Shown here: positions 8,244 through 16,429 of the stretch, piece after piece
How positions within the stretch are numbered: the first letter of the stretch is position 1
How the letters are laid out: every line of letters begins with the position of its first letter
Source: Paracoccaceae bacterium
Lineage (GTDB): Bacteria; Pseudomonadota; Alphaproteobacteria; Rhodobacterales; Rhodobacteraceae
Direction of reading: 5' to 3'
Assembly (NCBI GenBank): GCA_016765235.1
Contig: JAESQH010000240.1
Coordinates: 1-36,168, forward strand
DNA length: 36,168 nt
Notes under the pieces: generated by a model
Seen by the model: the letters and a program-made list of their open reading frames with translations, nothing else
The model's database searches: none
Told to the model about the DNA's origin: nothing
Translations under genes and position numbers: made by a program

Positions 8244-9394
8244 CAGCCCTGAGCAACGACGAAGCAGAGTGTGTGGTTGGGATTGAGGATTTTTCCAGAT
8301 CTACCGTTGCCCCTGTCGCGCCTGAATGGGCAAAGGGCAGAGCCCCTGATCCGAAATTATTGGTTCGGGCTGCTGAGCTGGGCCTAACGCGACTGGAGGT
8401 TCCGGTCGCAGACGGTGGGCTGGGATACAGCTTTGCCCTCAAGGCACGGGCGTGCGAGGTTCTCGCCGCAGCGGATTTCGGGTTCGCCATGTCGGTGGTG
8501 AATACCCACAATGCGGCGCTGAAACTGGCGCAATTTGGCTCTCACGAATTGAAGGCCTCCCATCTGCCCGCCTTGCTTTGGGGACAGGCCAGCGCTTGTA
8601 CCGCGCTGACCGAACGCACCACAGGGTCTGACTTTGCCGCCATCGAAATGCGCGCTGTCAAGGTCGCGGGTGGCTGGGTTCTGGACGGCGAAAAAACCTG
8701 GATAACAAATGCCCGCAATGCAGCACTTGCAATTGTTTATGCCCAATGTGGCGAAGTTGGAGACCGGAGCGGAATCGGTGCCTTTCTAGTCGACCTAACA
8801 GCACCAGGATGCCGCCGCTATGCGATCAGCTCTGCCTTTGCGCAGTCCAGCACCGGCACGGGCGGATTCACATTATCAGGTTACGAATTGACCGATGAAC
8901 ACCTATTGGTCGAACCGGGTCAGGCGTTTACCTCAATCATGTTAGAAATCAACGGCGCCCGCACCTATGTGGCCGCTATGTGCTGTGGCATGTTGGATTC
9001 CGCGCTGTCACTTTGTACCACATATGGGGCACAGCGACACTCCTTTGGACGACCTCTTGCAGCCCATCAAGCATGGCGTCTGCCACTGGCCCAGGCCGAA
9101 ACCGATCTGGCCGCTGCCCGTAGTCTGGTCCAATCCGCAACAAACTGCATAACCAGTGGCGAGGATGCCCAACTTCTTTCGGCTCAAGCCAAAATATATG
9201 CTGTTTCAACCTGCCAGAAACATCTGCCCGTGCTGCTTCATGCGATGGGTGCAGAGGGGCTGCGACAGGAATATCCCTATGCCCGACATCTGGGAGCGGC
9301 CCAGATCGCCGCCCTTGTAGATGGTTCAACCGAAATGCTTCTGGAGCGTGTCTCCAGATTGGCTCGGCCCGTGCCGACCCTGATAAAAAACTGA
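8240..9394 (+). CDS. Acyl-CoA dehydrogenase family protein
   Basis: A 384-residue FAD flavoprotein of the acyl-CoA dehydrogenase fold: helical N-domain, central beta-domain (ALTERTTGSDFAAI, DGEKTWITNA), C-terminal helical domain with RHSFGRPLAAHQAW. It would oxidise an acyl-CoA to the 2-enoyl-CoA and pass electrons to ETF. The C-terminal catalytic loop, usually YEGT with glutamate as base, reads VDGST here, putting D361 at the catalytic place. Some subfamilies place the base elsewhere, so activity is uncertain. It starts by ATGA overlap with livM. The substrate is probably a short or branched acyl-CoA, from context. Confidence 0.88.
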   Translation: MTALSNDEAECVVGIEDFSRSTVAPVAPEWAKGRAPDPKLLVRAAELGLTRLEVPVADGGLGYSFALKARACEVLAAADFGFAMSVVNTHNAALKLAQFGSHELKASHLPALLWGQASACTALTERTTGSDFAAIEMRAVKVAGGWVLDGEKTWITNARNAALAIVYAQCGEVGDRSGIGAFLVDLTAPGCRRYAISSAFAQSSTGTGGFTLSGYELTDEHLLVEPGQAFTSIMLEINGARTYVAAMCCGMLDSALSLCTTYGAQRHSFGRPLAAHQAWRLPLAQAETDLAAARSLVQSATNCITSGEDAQLLSAQAKIYAVSTCQKHLPVLLHAMGAEGLRQEYPYARHLGAAQIAALVDGSTEMLLERVSRLARPVPTLIKN

Positions 9395-9405
9395 GAAGGT
9401 AAAAA

Positions 9406-10422
9406 ATGCGTGTTTTTCAAATTCAAGGCGACTGGAGCTTCGACAACCTCGAATTAGCCGAGCGTCAAGCCCCCAGTCCAGAACGCAACCAGGTTCTGAT
9501 TTCCATGCGGGTTGCGTCCCTGAATGCGCGCGATCTGATCGTGCCCGAACGAGGGTATGGCCGCGCAACTGGCAACCTCCCGCTGATCCCTGTCTCAGAT
9601 GGGGTGGGTGAAATCGTCGAAATCGGTGAAGACGTGACGCGCGTTGCTGTCGGGGATCGTGTCTGTCCGACTTACTTTCAGAATTGGACATCTGGTGCGC
9701 CGAGCCCTGCCCGATTTGCCTCGGCTCTTGGTGGTCCGCTGGATGGAGTTATGGCCGATCTGGTCTGTCTTTCCGAAGAAGGCGTCGTCAAAGTGCCCGA
9801 ATATCTCAGCGATTTAGAAGCTGCCACGTTGCCTTGCGCAGCCCTTACGGCTTGGAGTGCAATTTCGACGCATGGCCAGACACAGGCAAGCGACCGTATT
9901 TTGATTCAAGGCACCGGAGGTGTTGCACTGTTTGCGCTGGCTTTTGCCAAACTGCACGGCGCGCATGTGACGGTCATTTCCTCCAGCGATGACAAGTTGG
10001 AGCAAGTCCGCAAAATGGGCGCGGACGCCACGATTAACTATCGCGAGACCCCGGATTGGGCGCGGGCCAGCCGCGAGTTTACAGCTAGTAAAGGCGGATA
10101 CGACAACATTATTGAACTTGGCGGCGAGGCGACCCTTCCACTGTCGCTGCGCGCTGTTCGACCGGGTGGCACGCTGTCGATGATTGGTGTTCTATCGGGT
10201 CTGAATCTCAACGCCTCGCTCGGCCCGATTGTGGCTCGCCAATTGCGGTTGCAAGGGGTTACTGTTGGGCATCGCGACGGGTTTGAAGCGATGCTTGCTG
10301 CGATGGCTCAGCATCAAATACATCCGGTTCTGGGGAAGGAATTCGCGTTCGAAGACTTGAAACCGGCGATGAACCATATTCGCGCCGGTGGTGGCTTCGG
10401 CAAGACTACGATCCGGTTCTGA
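9406..10422 (+). CDS. MDR-superfamily NAD(P)-dependent alcohol dehydrogenase / quinone oxidoreductase-like
   Basis: A 338-residue medium-chain dehydrogenase/reductase. The GroES-like domain contains NARDLIVPERGYG and SDGVGEIVEIGEDV. The Rossmann domain has GTGGVALFALAFAK followed by SSSDDKLEQVRKMGAD. No structural-zinc cysteine cluster is visible, so it fits the zinc-independent or weakly zinc-binding oxidoreductases. It could reduce an enoyl or carbonyl intermediate; the exact reaction cannot be told. AGAAGG precedes the ATG. It lies 11 bases after the dehydrogenase and 2 bases before the acyl-CoA synthetase. Confidence 0.85.
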   Translation: MRVFQIQGDWSFDNLELAERQAPSPERNQVLISMRVASLNARDLIVPERGYGRATGNLPLIPVSDGVGEIVEIGEDVTRVAVGDRVCPTYFQNWTSGAPSPARFASALGGPLDGVMADLVCLSEEGVVKVPEYLSDLEAATLPCAALTAWSAISTHGQTQASDRILIQGTGGVALFALAFAKLHGAHVTVISSSDDKLEQVRKMGADATINYRETPDWARASREFTASKGGYDNIIELGGEATLPLSLRAVRPGGTLSMIGVLSGLNLNASLGPIVARQLRLQGVTVGHRDGFEAMLAAMAQHQIHPVLGKEFAFEDLKPAMNHIRAGGGFGKTTIRF

Positions 10423-10424
10423 AC

Positions 10425-11984
10425 ATGACCAACGACATATTTCATCCAAGACATTACGCAAAAAAATCGCCTGACGCACTAGCATACCGTATGTGTGCAA
10501 CGGGCGAGGACGTTACCTTTCTTCAACTTGAAACGCGCGCAAACCAGGGTGCACATCTATTTCGTGCAGCTGGCCTTCATGTTGGCGATCACATCGTTAT
10601 CATGATGGAGAATAGGCGTGAGTTCCTTGAGATCTGCTTTGCCGCGGATCGTGCGGGGCTGTACTACACCACTGTCAGCACGCACCTGACTTTCGATGAA
10701 ATCAGCTACATCATCGCCGATTGCGGGGCGCGGGTCGTTGTAACATCCGACCATTTCTCAGAGACCAACCGCAAGTTGCATGAGACGCCCGTTCCCGGAG
10801 CACGTCTATTTATAGTGGGCGAACCGACGCGTGGATTTGAAAGCTGGTCCGAAGCTGCACAATCCCAACCCAGAACGCCGATACCGGATGAGGTTCAGGG
10901 CCTCGACATGTTATATTCTTCGGGCACAACCGGGCGGCCCAAGGGGATCAAATGGCCTCTGACGGGCGAAAAACCAGGCGGGAGGACGATGCTAATTGAC
11001 CTTCTGACCTCGCTTTTCGGTTATGATAGCGATACGCGGTATCTATCCCCTGCACCACTTTATCACGCTGCCCCGCTAAGGCACACGATGGTCACGATCA
11101 AAATGGGTGGCACTGCCTTCATAATGACGAAGTTTGACGCCCAGAACGCGTTAGAGATCATTGAGAAAGAGAACATCACCCATAGCCAATGGGTGCCAAC
11201 AATGTTCGTCCGGCTTCTCAAACTTCCGCGGGAGCTGCGCGAATCCTTTAATATTTCCTCCATGAAAATGGCTGTGCACGCAGCCGCCCCGTGCCCGGTG
11301 AGCGTCAAACATCAGATGATCAACTGGTGGGGGCCGATCATCCATGAGTACTACGCGGGCACGGAAAACAACGGTTTCACATCGATCAACACCGAAGAGT
11401 GGCTGATCCACGAAGGGTCCGTTGGAACTGCGAAGTTAGGTGTTCTACATATCTGCGATGAAGCTGGCAACGAGTTGCAAAATGGCCACGAAGGTGAAAT
11501 CTTTTTCGAAAATGGCCACCAGTTTGAATACTATAACGACCCGGAAAAAACAGAGGCCTGCACCAATGAGTTCGGTTGGACCTCTTTGGGAGATATCGGG
11601 CGAAAGGATGCCGAAGGGTATCTCTTCCTAACGGATCGAAAATCTTTCGTGATCATCTCGGGCGGCGTGAATATTTACCCACAGGAAACCGAAAATGTGC
11701 TGCTTGGGCACCCTTTGGTGCTGGATGCTGCCGTCATCGGCGTGCCGAATGAAGATTTTGGCGAAGAGGTAAAAGCAGTGGTCCAGCTAGTCGAGAACCA
11801 TGAAAGGTCCCCAGATTTGGAGGCGGCGCTGATCGAGTACTGTCGTTCGCAGCTTTCTAGCATCAAATGTCCCAGAACCATTGAGTTTCGAAAGACGCTG
11901 CCGAGAGCGGCCACCGGCAAACTATACAAACGCAAATTGCGTGACGAATACTGGACACAATCATCGTCGATATCCGGCGGCTAA
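10425..11984 (+). CDS. AMP-dependent acyl-CoA synthetase
   Basis: A 519-residue ANL-family ligase. The phosphate loop is YSSGTTGRPKGIKWP, the adenine-binding motif is HEYYAGTEN, the hinge motif is SLGDIGRKDAEGYLFLTDRK, and the catalytic lysine lies in TGKLYKRKLRDEY near the C-terminus. It activates a carboxylic acid to its CoA thioester with ATP through an acyl-AMP. Within this operon it would trap the imported acid and feed the acyl-CoA dehydrogenase. The acid is not identifiable from sequence alone. It begins two bases after the MDR gene. Confidence 0.92.
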   Translation: MTNDIFHPRHYAKKSPDALAYRMCATGEDVTFLQLETRANQGAHLFRAAGLHVGDHIVIMMENRREFLEICFAADRAGLYYTTVSTHLTFDEISYIIADCGARVVVTSDHFSETNRKLHETPVPGARLFIVGEPTRGFESWSEAAQSQPRTPIPDEVQGLDMLYSSGTTGRPKGIKWPLTGEKPGGRTMLIDLLTSLFGYDSDTRYLSPAPLYHAAPLRHTMVTIKMGGTAFIMTKFDAQNALEIIEKENITHSQWVPTMFVRLLKLPRELRESFNISSMKMAVHAAAPCPVSVKHQMINWWGPIIHEYYAGTENNGFTSINTEEWLIHEGSVGTAKLGVLHICDEAGNELQNGHEGEIFFENGHQFEYYNDPEKTEACTNEFGWTSLGDIGRKDAEGYLFLTDRKSFVIISGGVNIYPQETENVLLGHPLVLDAAVIGVPNEDFGEEVKAVVQLVENHERSPDLEAALIEYCRSQLSSIKCPRTIEFRKTLPRAATGKLYKRKLRDEYWTQSSSISGG

Positions 11985-11987
11985 ACG

Positions 11988-12137
11988 ATGACAATCAAAA
12001 CCGAATTCACCGGCGTTCAGGTCGAAACCTCAATCCGAGAGGAAGGCTGCGCCATGAGAACTACGAACACGCGTCCATTAGCAATGAATACGCTGACCGT
12101 AATCCCACTTGCGGGGCTGGTCGACAAGCGACGTTAA
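11988..12137 (+). pseudogene. Short relic resembling the N-terminus of an enoyl-CoA hydratase / HIBYL-CoA hydrolase
   Basis: A 49-codon frame opens three bases after the acyl-CoA synthetase stop. Its segment EEGCAMRTTNTRPLAMNTLT recalls the crotonase N-terminal pattern G-x-A-x-x-T-x-N-R-P-x-A-x-N-x-L-T, with one extra residue inside, and then stops. The rest of a crotonase (about 200 residues) is missing before the next gene. Position between synthetase and 3-hydroxyisobutyrate dehydrogenase is exactly where a hydratase would be expected. The similarity is short and recognised by eye only; it could be a chance frame in a 207-base gap. Confidence 0.4.
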
Positions 12138-12191
12138 TGGGCTGCTTGCGCCTTCGGCGTCAGCAGGGTTTGAATTTCAGGAGTATTGACT

Positions 12192-13067
12192 ATGCAGATC
12201 GGCTTTATAGGCCTTGGGAATATGGGGGCACCGATGGCTGCAAATCTCGCGGCAGCCGGGCATTCGGTCAGCGGCTTTGATCCGGTCGGGGACTACCCCG
12301 ACGGAGTAACTCAAGTTGTCAGCGCACGGCTGGCTTGTGAAAATGCTGAAGTGGTATTCCTGATGTTGCCAAACGGCGCAATTGTTAGAAGTGTCTCGGA
12401 GGACATCCTGCCAGTGATGATAAAAGGCGCGATTCTTCTCGATTGTTCGACAATCGATGTCGCGACCAGCGAGTACGTCTACCAGACCGCGCGGGATGTG
12501 GGTGTTTCAGCCCTGGATGCGCCGGTTTCCGGCGGGATCAAAGGGGCAGCCGACGGCAAGCTTACATTCATGGTTGGAGGATCGGTAGAAGGTTTTGCAA
12601 AATCCCAACACCTCTTTGATATCATGGGGAACAAAACTGTACACTGCGGAAAAGCGGGTGCAGGCCAGGCTGCCAAGCTATGCAACAATATGATCCTCGG
12701 GATCACCATGTCTGGCACTTGCGAAGCTTTTGCTCTGGCCGACAAGTTGGGGCTTGACCGGCAAAAATTGTACGACGTTGTCAGCACATCCTCGGGGTAC
12801 AGTTGGTCCATGAATGCCTACTGTCCTGCTCCAGGTGTCGGTCCTGTGTCACCCGCGGACAACGACTATGCGCCAGGATTCGCTGCCGAACTAATGCTCA
12901 AGGATCTACGCCTCAGCCAGCAAGCGGCAACCTTGGTGGATGCTGATACGCCGATGGGTCAGGCTGTCTGTGAGCTCTATGAAAATTTTATCGAAAAGGG
13001 GGATGGCTTGGGTAAAGACTTCAGCGCCCTACTGCCTTTTTTCGCGGATCGAGGCAGGACAATTTGA
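12192..13067 (+). CDS. mmsB: 3-hydroxyisobutyrate dehydrogenase family protein
   Basis: A 291-residue beta-hydroxyacid dehydrogenase. The N-terminal dinucleotide motif is GFIGLGNMGAPMAANL, the substrate loop is DAPVSGGIKGA, and the catalytic lysine motif is GAGQAAKLCNNM. Family members oxidise 3-hydroxyisobutyrate to methylmalonate semialdehyde (valine catabolism) or related 3-hydroxy acids such as tartronate semialdehyde. The ATG at 12192 has AGGAG eight bases upstream and is preferred over the TTG at 12186. With acyl-CoA synthetase and dehydrogenase in the same operon, an isobutyrate/valine-type route is the best guess. Confidence 0.88.
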   Translation: MQIGFIGLGNMGAPMAANLAAAGHSVSGFDPVGDYPDGVTQVVSARLACENAEVVFLMLPNGAIVRSVSEDILPVMIKGAILLDCSTIDVATSEYVYQTARDVGVSALDAPVSGGIKGAADGKLTFMVGGSVEGFAKSQHLFDIMGNKTVHCGKAGAGQAAKLCNNMILGITMSGTCEAFALADKLGLDRQKLYDVVSTSSGYSWSMNAYCPAPGVGPVSPADNDYAPGFAAELMLKDLRLSQQAATLVDADTPMGQAVCELYENFIEKGDGLGKDFSALLPFFADRGRTI

Positions 13068-13139
13068 GGTCGACAGCAAGGGGTCTGGTTTTTTATCACA
13101 CAGCGGCGGTCGACGAATGTGCCAATAAAGGGAGTGGAA

Positions 13140-14885
13140 ATGGAAGTTTCGTCAGAAAATGACTATCTTGAATTCTGGAAGAACGTTGCGGAAAACAATC
13201 CGTTTTTCACGGTACTTGTCCAGAGCCAAGCCAAAGATCTGGCCGAGCAGCTGAGTATAACCAACGACACATTTTCCGCCATGTCTCCGGCAACAACAAC
13301 CGAGTGGATTCAAAACGTGCTTAAATATCAGAGCGAAATGGCACAGCTTTGGTTAGGTAGTCTTGCCAATACCAAAGAGGCGACGCCAGAGCCGTCCAGA
13401 GATCCCCGTTTCCGGGGGGATGCCTGGAATGAAGGGGTGTTCCCGTTCTTGCGCATGTCCTATGAAATTGCAGCCAATACCATGGTGGAAATGGCAGATA
13501 AAGCAGGACTGCCTGCGCATGAGCAGCGCAAATTCAGTTTTTACGCGCGTGTCGCAGCAGACGCGATGGCGCCTTCGAACTATCCATCGACTAACCCCGA
13601 GGTTCTCAAGCTGGCGCAGGAGACACAGGGGCAAAGCCTGGTGGATGGATTTCAGAATGTTCTCCGGGATTTGAAAAAAGGCTATATCACGACCAGTGAC
13701 GAATCCGCTTTCGAAGTTGGGAAGAACCTCGCAACGACGCCGGGTTCTGTGGTGTTCCGAAACGAACTGGTCGAGTTGATCCAGTACAAACCGATGACCG
13801 ACCAAGTGAACAGCACGCCAATCCTGATAGTGCCACCATGTGTGAACAAGTTTTACATATTCGATATCAACGAAAAAAAATCGATGGTGCGGTATTTGCT
13901 GGAGCATGGCAACAGCGTCTATATCGTCGCGTGGAGGAACCCTGGCGCAGAACTGGTGGACTACGGGTGGGACGAATACATACTGAAGGGCATTATCTCT
14001 GCCTTCGAAGCTTGTTCCGAAGTGGATAAGGCCGAGCAAATCCACATGATGTCTTGGTGCAATGGCGGAACGATGCAGTTGGCCGCTCTGTCGGTTTTTC
14101 CAGATGAGCTGAACAAGAAAGTCGCATCGGCCACATTCCTATCCTCGATGATTGACTTCTCCGATCCGGGCGGAATCGAAGTTTTTATCGATAAGCCGCA
14201 GTTCAAGGTATACAAGAATCGAATGAAAACAGCCAAAGTCGTGCCTGGTCGGGACATCGCGCAGGCCATGGCAATGCTGCATGTCAATGAATCGATCTGG
14301 AATTTCGTGGTGAACAATTACCTGATGGGCAAGGCGTCACGTCCGTTTGACATTCTGCATTGGAACGCTGACACCTCGAACCTGCCGGTGGCCTGGTTTA
14401 GCTATTACATCCAAGAGATGTATGTCGCAAACAAGCTGATGGAGGCCGGTGCGCTGACTCTGCTCGGGCGCCCAGTGGATACCCGAAATATCAAAGTCCC
14501 GTGCTATTTCGTGGCGGCAACAGATGACCATATCGTGCCCTGGAAGACTTCGTACGTCGCGACAGCGCTTGTAACGGGTGATACTGAATTCGTCCTGACG
14601 GATGGAGGACATGTTTCTGGCACTGTCATCAACCATCCCGTAAAAAGCCGCCGCAGCTTTCTGACCGATGGTCAAAATGATCAGGACGCGGATGGCTGGA
14701 AAGAGACCGCATCGAAGACCGACGGTAGCTGGTGGAACCATTGGCTCGAGTGGCTGGGTGAAAATAGTTCAGACAAAACACGCACGGCACCCAACAAACT
14801 GGGCAGCAAGGCCTATCCGCCCTTGGCTGACGCGCCGGGAACCTATGTTGTAGAGCAGGTACCGCAAGACGGAAGACTGTTTTGA
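13140..14885 (+). CDS. phaC: Poly(3-hydroxyalkanoate) synthase, class I-like
   Basis: A 581-residue PHA synthase that polymerises 3-hydroxyacyl-CoA into storage polyester on granules. The N-terminal PhaC_N region contains DPRFRGDAWNEG. The alpha/beta catalytic domain carries the nucleophile box SWCNGG with C307, the aspartate in TDDHIVPW (about D463) and the histidine in GGHVSGTVINHP (H491). The box normally reads G-x-C-x-G-G, so the first glycine is replaced by serine. AAAGGGAG lies five bases before the ATG at 13140, which is preferred over GTG at 13119. A single large protein with no PhaE or PhaR partner fits class I. It overlaps the next ORF by one base (TGATG). Confidence 0.92.
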   Translation: MEVSSENDYLEFWKNVAENNPFFTVLVQSQAKDLAEQLSITNDTFSAMSPATTTEWIQNVLKYQSEMAQLWLGSLANTKEATPEPSRDPRFRGDAWNEGVFPFLRMSYEIAANTMVEMADKAGLPAHEQRKFSFYARVAADAMAPSNYPSTNPEVLKLAQETQGQSLVDGFQNVLRDLKKGYITTSDESAFEVGKNLATTPGSVVFRNELVELIQYKPMTDQVNSTPILIVPPCVNKFYIFDINEKKSMVRYLLEHGNSVYIVAWRNPGAELVDYGWDEYILKGIISAFEACSEVDKAEQIHMMSWCNGGTMQLAALSVFPDELNKKVASATFLSSMIDFSDPGGIEVFIDKPQFKVYKNRMKTAKVVPGRDIAQAMAMLHVNESIWNFVVNNYLMGKASRPFDILHWNADTSNLPVAWFSYYIQEMYVANKLMEAGALTLLGRPVDTRNIKVPCYFVAATDDHIVPWKTSYVATALVTGDTEFVLTDGGHVSGTVINHPVKSRRSFLTDGQNDQDADGWKETASKTDGSWWNHWLEWLGENSSDKTRTAPNKLGSKAYPPLADAPGTYVVEQVPQDGRLF

Positions 14886-15742
14886 TGCAAACCGTAAAAA
14901 AGAAGGCCGCTGAACATGCTATCGCACTCTATGAGGGAGCGTTTCATACGCAACAGATTAATGGTTTAGGCATCCGCATCTATTCGCGTAGGGCTGATAG
15001 TGCGGCACCACCATTGCTAATATGCAATGGGTTGGGGCAATCCGTGGAAACCCTGTTTCCGCTGATTGAACAGTTCCGGGACCGTGAAATCGTTGCCTTC
15101 GACGTGCCAGGTGTCGGTCATTCGGATATCCCCGAAAACCGCCTGAGCATTCCGGAGTACGCACGCATCACTGCACAAATCATGGAGCAATTGGGACATG
15201 ACATCTATGATGTATTGGGTATTTCCTGGGGCGGTGCTCTTGCGCAGCAACTGGCCCATGACTATCCGGATCGGTGTCGAAAGCTAGTTCTTTCCATCTC
15301 GTCAGCCGGCGGTCCGGGCAGCTGGTGGGGTTCACCGATAGCTCAATTCGAGATATTTTTCCCATTGCGCTACACCAGCAAGACCTATGGCAACATGATT
15401 GGCCCATGGATGTATGGAGGTGAGGCAATTTTTCAGCCTGAAATGTTCAAGGAATACGCCAAACATGCCATCGCACCCTCGGCAGAAGGGTATTTTGGGC
15501 AGGTGCAGGCGATCTGTAGCTGGACCAGTCTGCCTTGGCTGCACAATCTTAAGCAACCTACCCAAGTCATTGCTGGGGCTTTTGACGCACTTATTCCAAT
15601 CGCCAATCAGTTACTGTTAGCGTCGCGTCTACCTAATGCGCGACTCAAAGTTTATCAGGATGGGCATCTGCTGATGTATTCGCTTCGTGAAGAAGTTGGA
15701 AACTTGATGGTCAGTTTTCTGGACGAAGTCGGCGCACGGTAG
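14885..15742 (+). CDS. phaZ: Alpha/beta hydrolase, intracellular PHA depolymerase-like
   Basis: A 285-residue alpha/beta hydrolase. Landmarks are NGLGQSVETLFPL (oxyanion region), FDVPGVGHSD, the nucleophile elbow GISWGG with S114, GAFDALIP with the acidic residue, and DGHLLMY with the histidine. This pattern matches the intracellular medium-chain-length PHA depolymerase group rather than short-chain enzymes. It would release 3-hydroxy acids from granules. Its ATG overlaps the phaC stop (TGATG), so synthesis and mobilisation are translationally coupled. It ends the operon. A different carboxylesterase role is possible. Confidence 0.82.
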   Translation: MQTVKKKAAEHAIALYEGAFHTQQINGLGIRIYSRRADSAAPPLLICNGLGQSVETLFPLIEQFRDREIVAFDVPGVGHSDIPENRLSIPEYARITAQIMEQLGHDIYDVLGISWGGALAQQLAHDYPDRCRKLVLSISSAGGPGSWWGSPIAQFEIFFPLRYTSKTYGNMIGPWMYGGEAIFQPEMFKEYAKHAIAPSAEGYFGQVQAICSWTSLPWLHNLKQPTQVIAGAFDALIPIANQLLLASRLPNARLKVYQDGHLLMYSLREEVGNLMVSFLDEVGAR

Positions 15743-15897
15743 TCATAGGTAGATTGGCTAAGTTTGTCTTGTTTGAAAGCCCGGTCTGGGAAACTACTAG
15801 AGAGTTTTCGCGTCCGCAGGGAAATCCCGTTTCCCACCCAAATTGGCAGTTTCATATGGTTACTCGAAGAGTGAGAAACGCCTGGTTTTTCTCTGTG

Positions 15898-16149
15898 TTA
15901 CGAACCGCAGGTGCTGACCTGCTCTCTGAGCAGACTGTAGTCAGCCAACCAGTCGACAATTACGGTATTCGCTGGCAAGGCTTCAATTTCAGTGGCCAAC
16001 AGAGATTGCTCTGCCCGACTATACTGCACAGCCGGCGGGCAAGCCCCGACAACGGGCTCAGAACTCACCGTCGCGCAAGCGGTCAACAAGCTCGCCACGG
16101 TTACGAGGGCGACGGGCCCCAGCCTCAAGCATTCGGCGTTCAATTTCAT
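15898..16149 (-). CDS. Small outer-membrane lipoprotein, o-spanin (Rz1)-like
   Basis: An 83-residue lipoprotein. The signal peptide ends in the lipobox LLTAC, with lipidated cysteine around residue 25, followed by a short periplasmic tail (YSRAEQSLLATEIEALP). AGGAG lies eight bases upstream of the ATG at 16149. Its first 92 bases overlap, in another frame, the 3' end of the inner-membrane protein gene at 16058-16312. This nested arrangement is typical of Rz/Rz1 spanin pairs, which fuse the two membranes during phage lysis. No other phage lysis gene is seen, so it is probably a prophage remnant. Confidence 0.6.
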   Translation of the reverse strand: MKLNAECLRLGPVALVTVASLLTACATVSSEPVVGACPPAVQYSRAEQSLLATEIEALPANTVIVDWLADYSLLREQVSTCGS

Positions 16150-16312
16150 TTGTTGTCTCCTGATTTTCAAGACGTTCTGCCAGCCGTCCGGCGCGCTCGC
16201 CGGAGCGGCGCAGGAACAGAAGGAACAGTGATATTGTCAGGGCGATTGCCGCCCACTTTCCGACGGCCAGCATTAACCGGCTGCCGGCGAACCATCCGAT
16301 GAGCGCTCCCAT
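16058..16312 (-). CDS. Small membrane protein, i-spanin (Rz)-like
   Basis: An 84-residue protein with a hydrophobic segment (residues ~12-34, LAVGKWAAIALTISLFLLF) and a charged, helical, probably coiled-coil tail (SGERAGRLAERLENQETTNE, then IERRMLEAG). AAGGGG precedes the ATG at 16312. The overlap with the lipoprotein gene supports an inner-membrane spanin role. The frame is open farther upstream to at least 16408 with no homologue recognised, possibly the end of another phage gene. A generic membrane protein is the alternative. Confidence 0.55.
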   Translation of the reverse strand: MGALIGWFAGSRLMLAVGKWAAIALTISLFLLFLRRSGERAGRLAERLENQETTNEIERRMLEAGARRPRNRGELVDRLRDGEF

Positions 16313-16429
16313 CAACTCTGCCCCTTTCGCCAGTCGTCCCAGCGGGCATAGATGGCAACCCAGAAGCGTAACCTCGGGTGTGCCGGGATCGCCGTCGCGC
16401 AGGATCAACAGACCGCTGGACGGGTGTCG

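Noticed and set aside
15829..15845. GGGAAA/TTTCCC inverted repeat after the PHA operon as its terminator
   Set aside because: The stem is only six base pairs and no T-run follows.
15754..16302. 182-codon plus-strand frame
   Set aside because: It is antisense to the two spanin-like genes, which have proper starts, lipobox and membrane segment; this frame has none.
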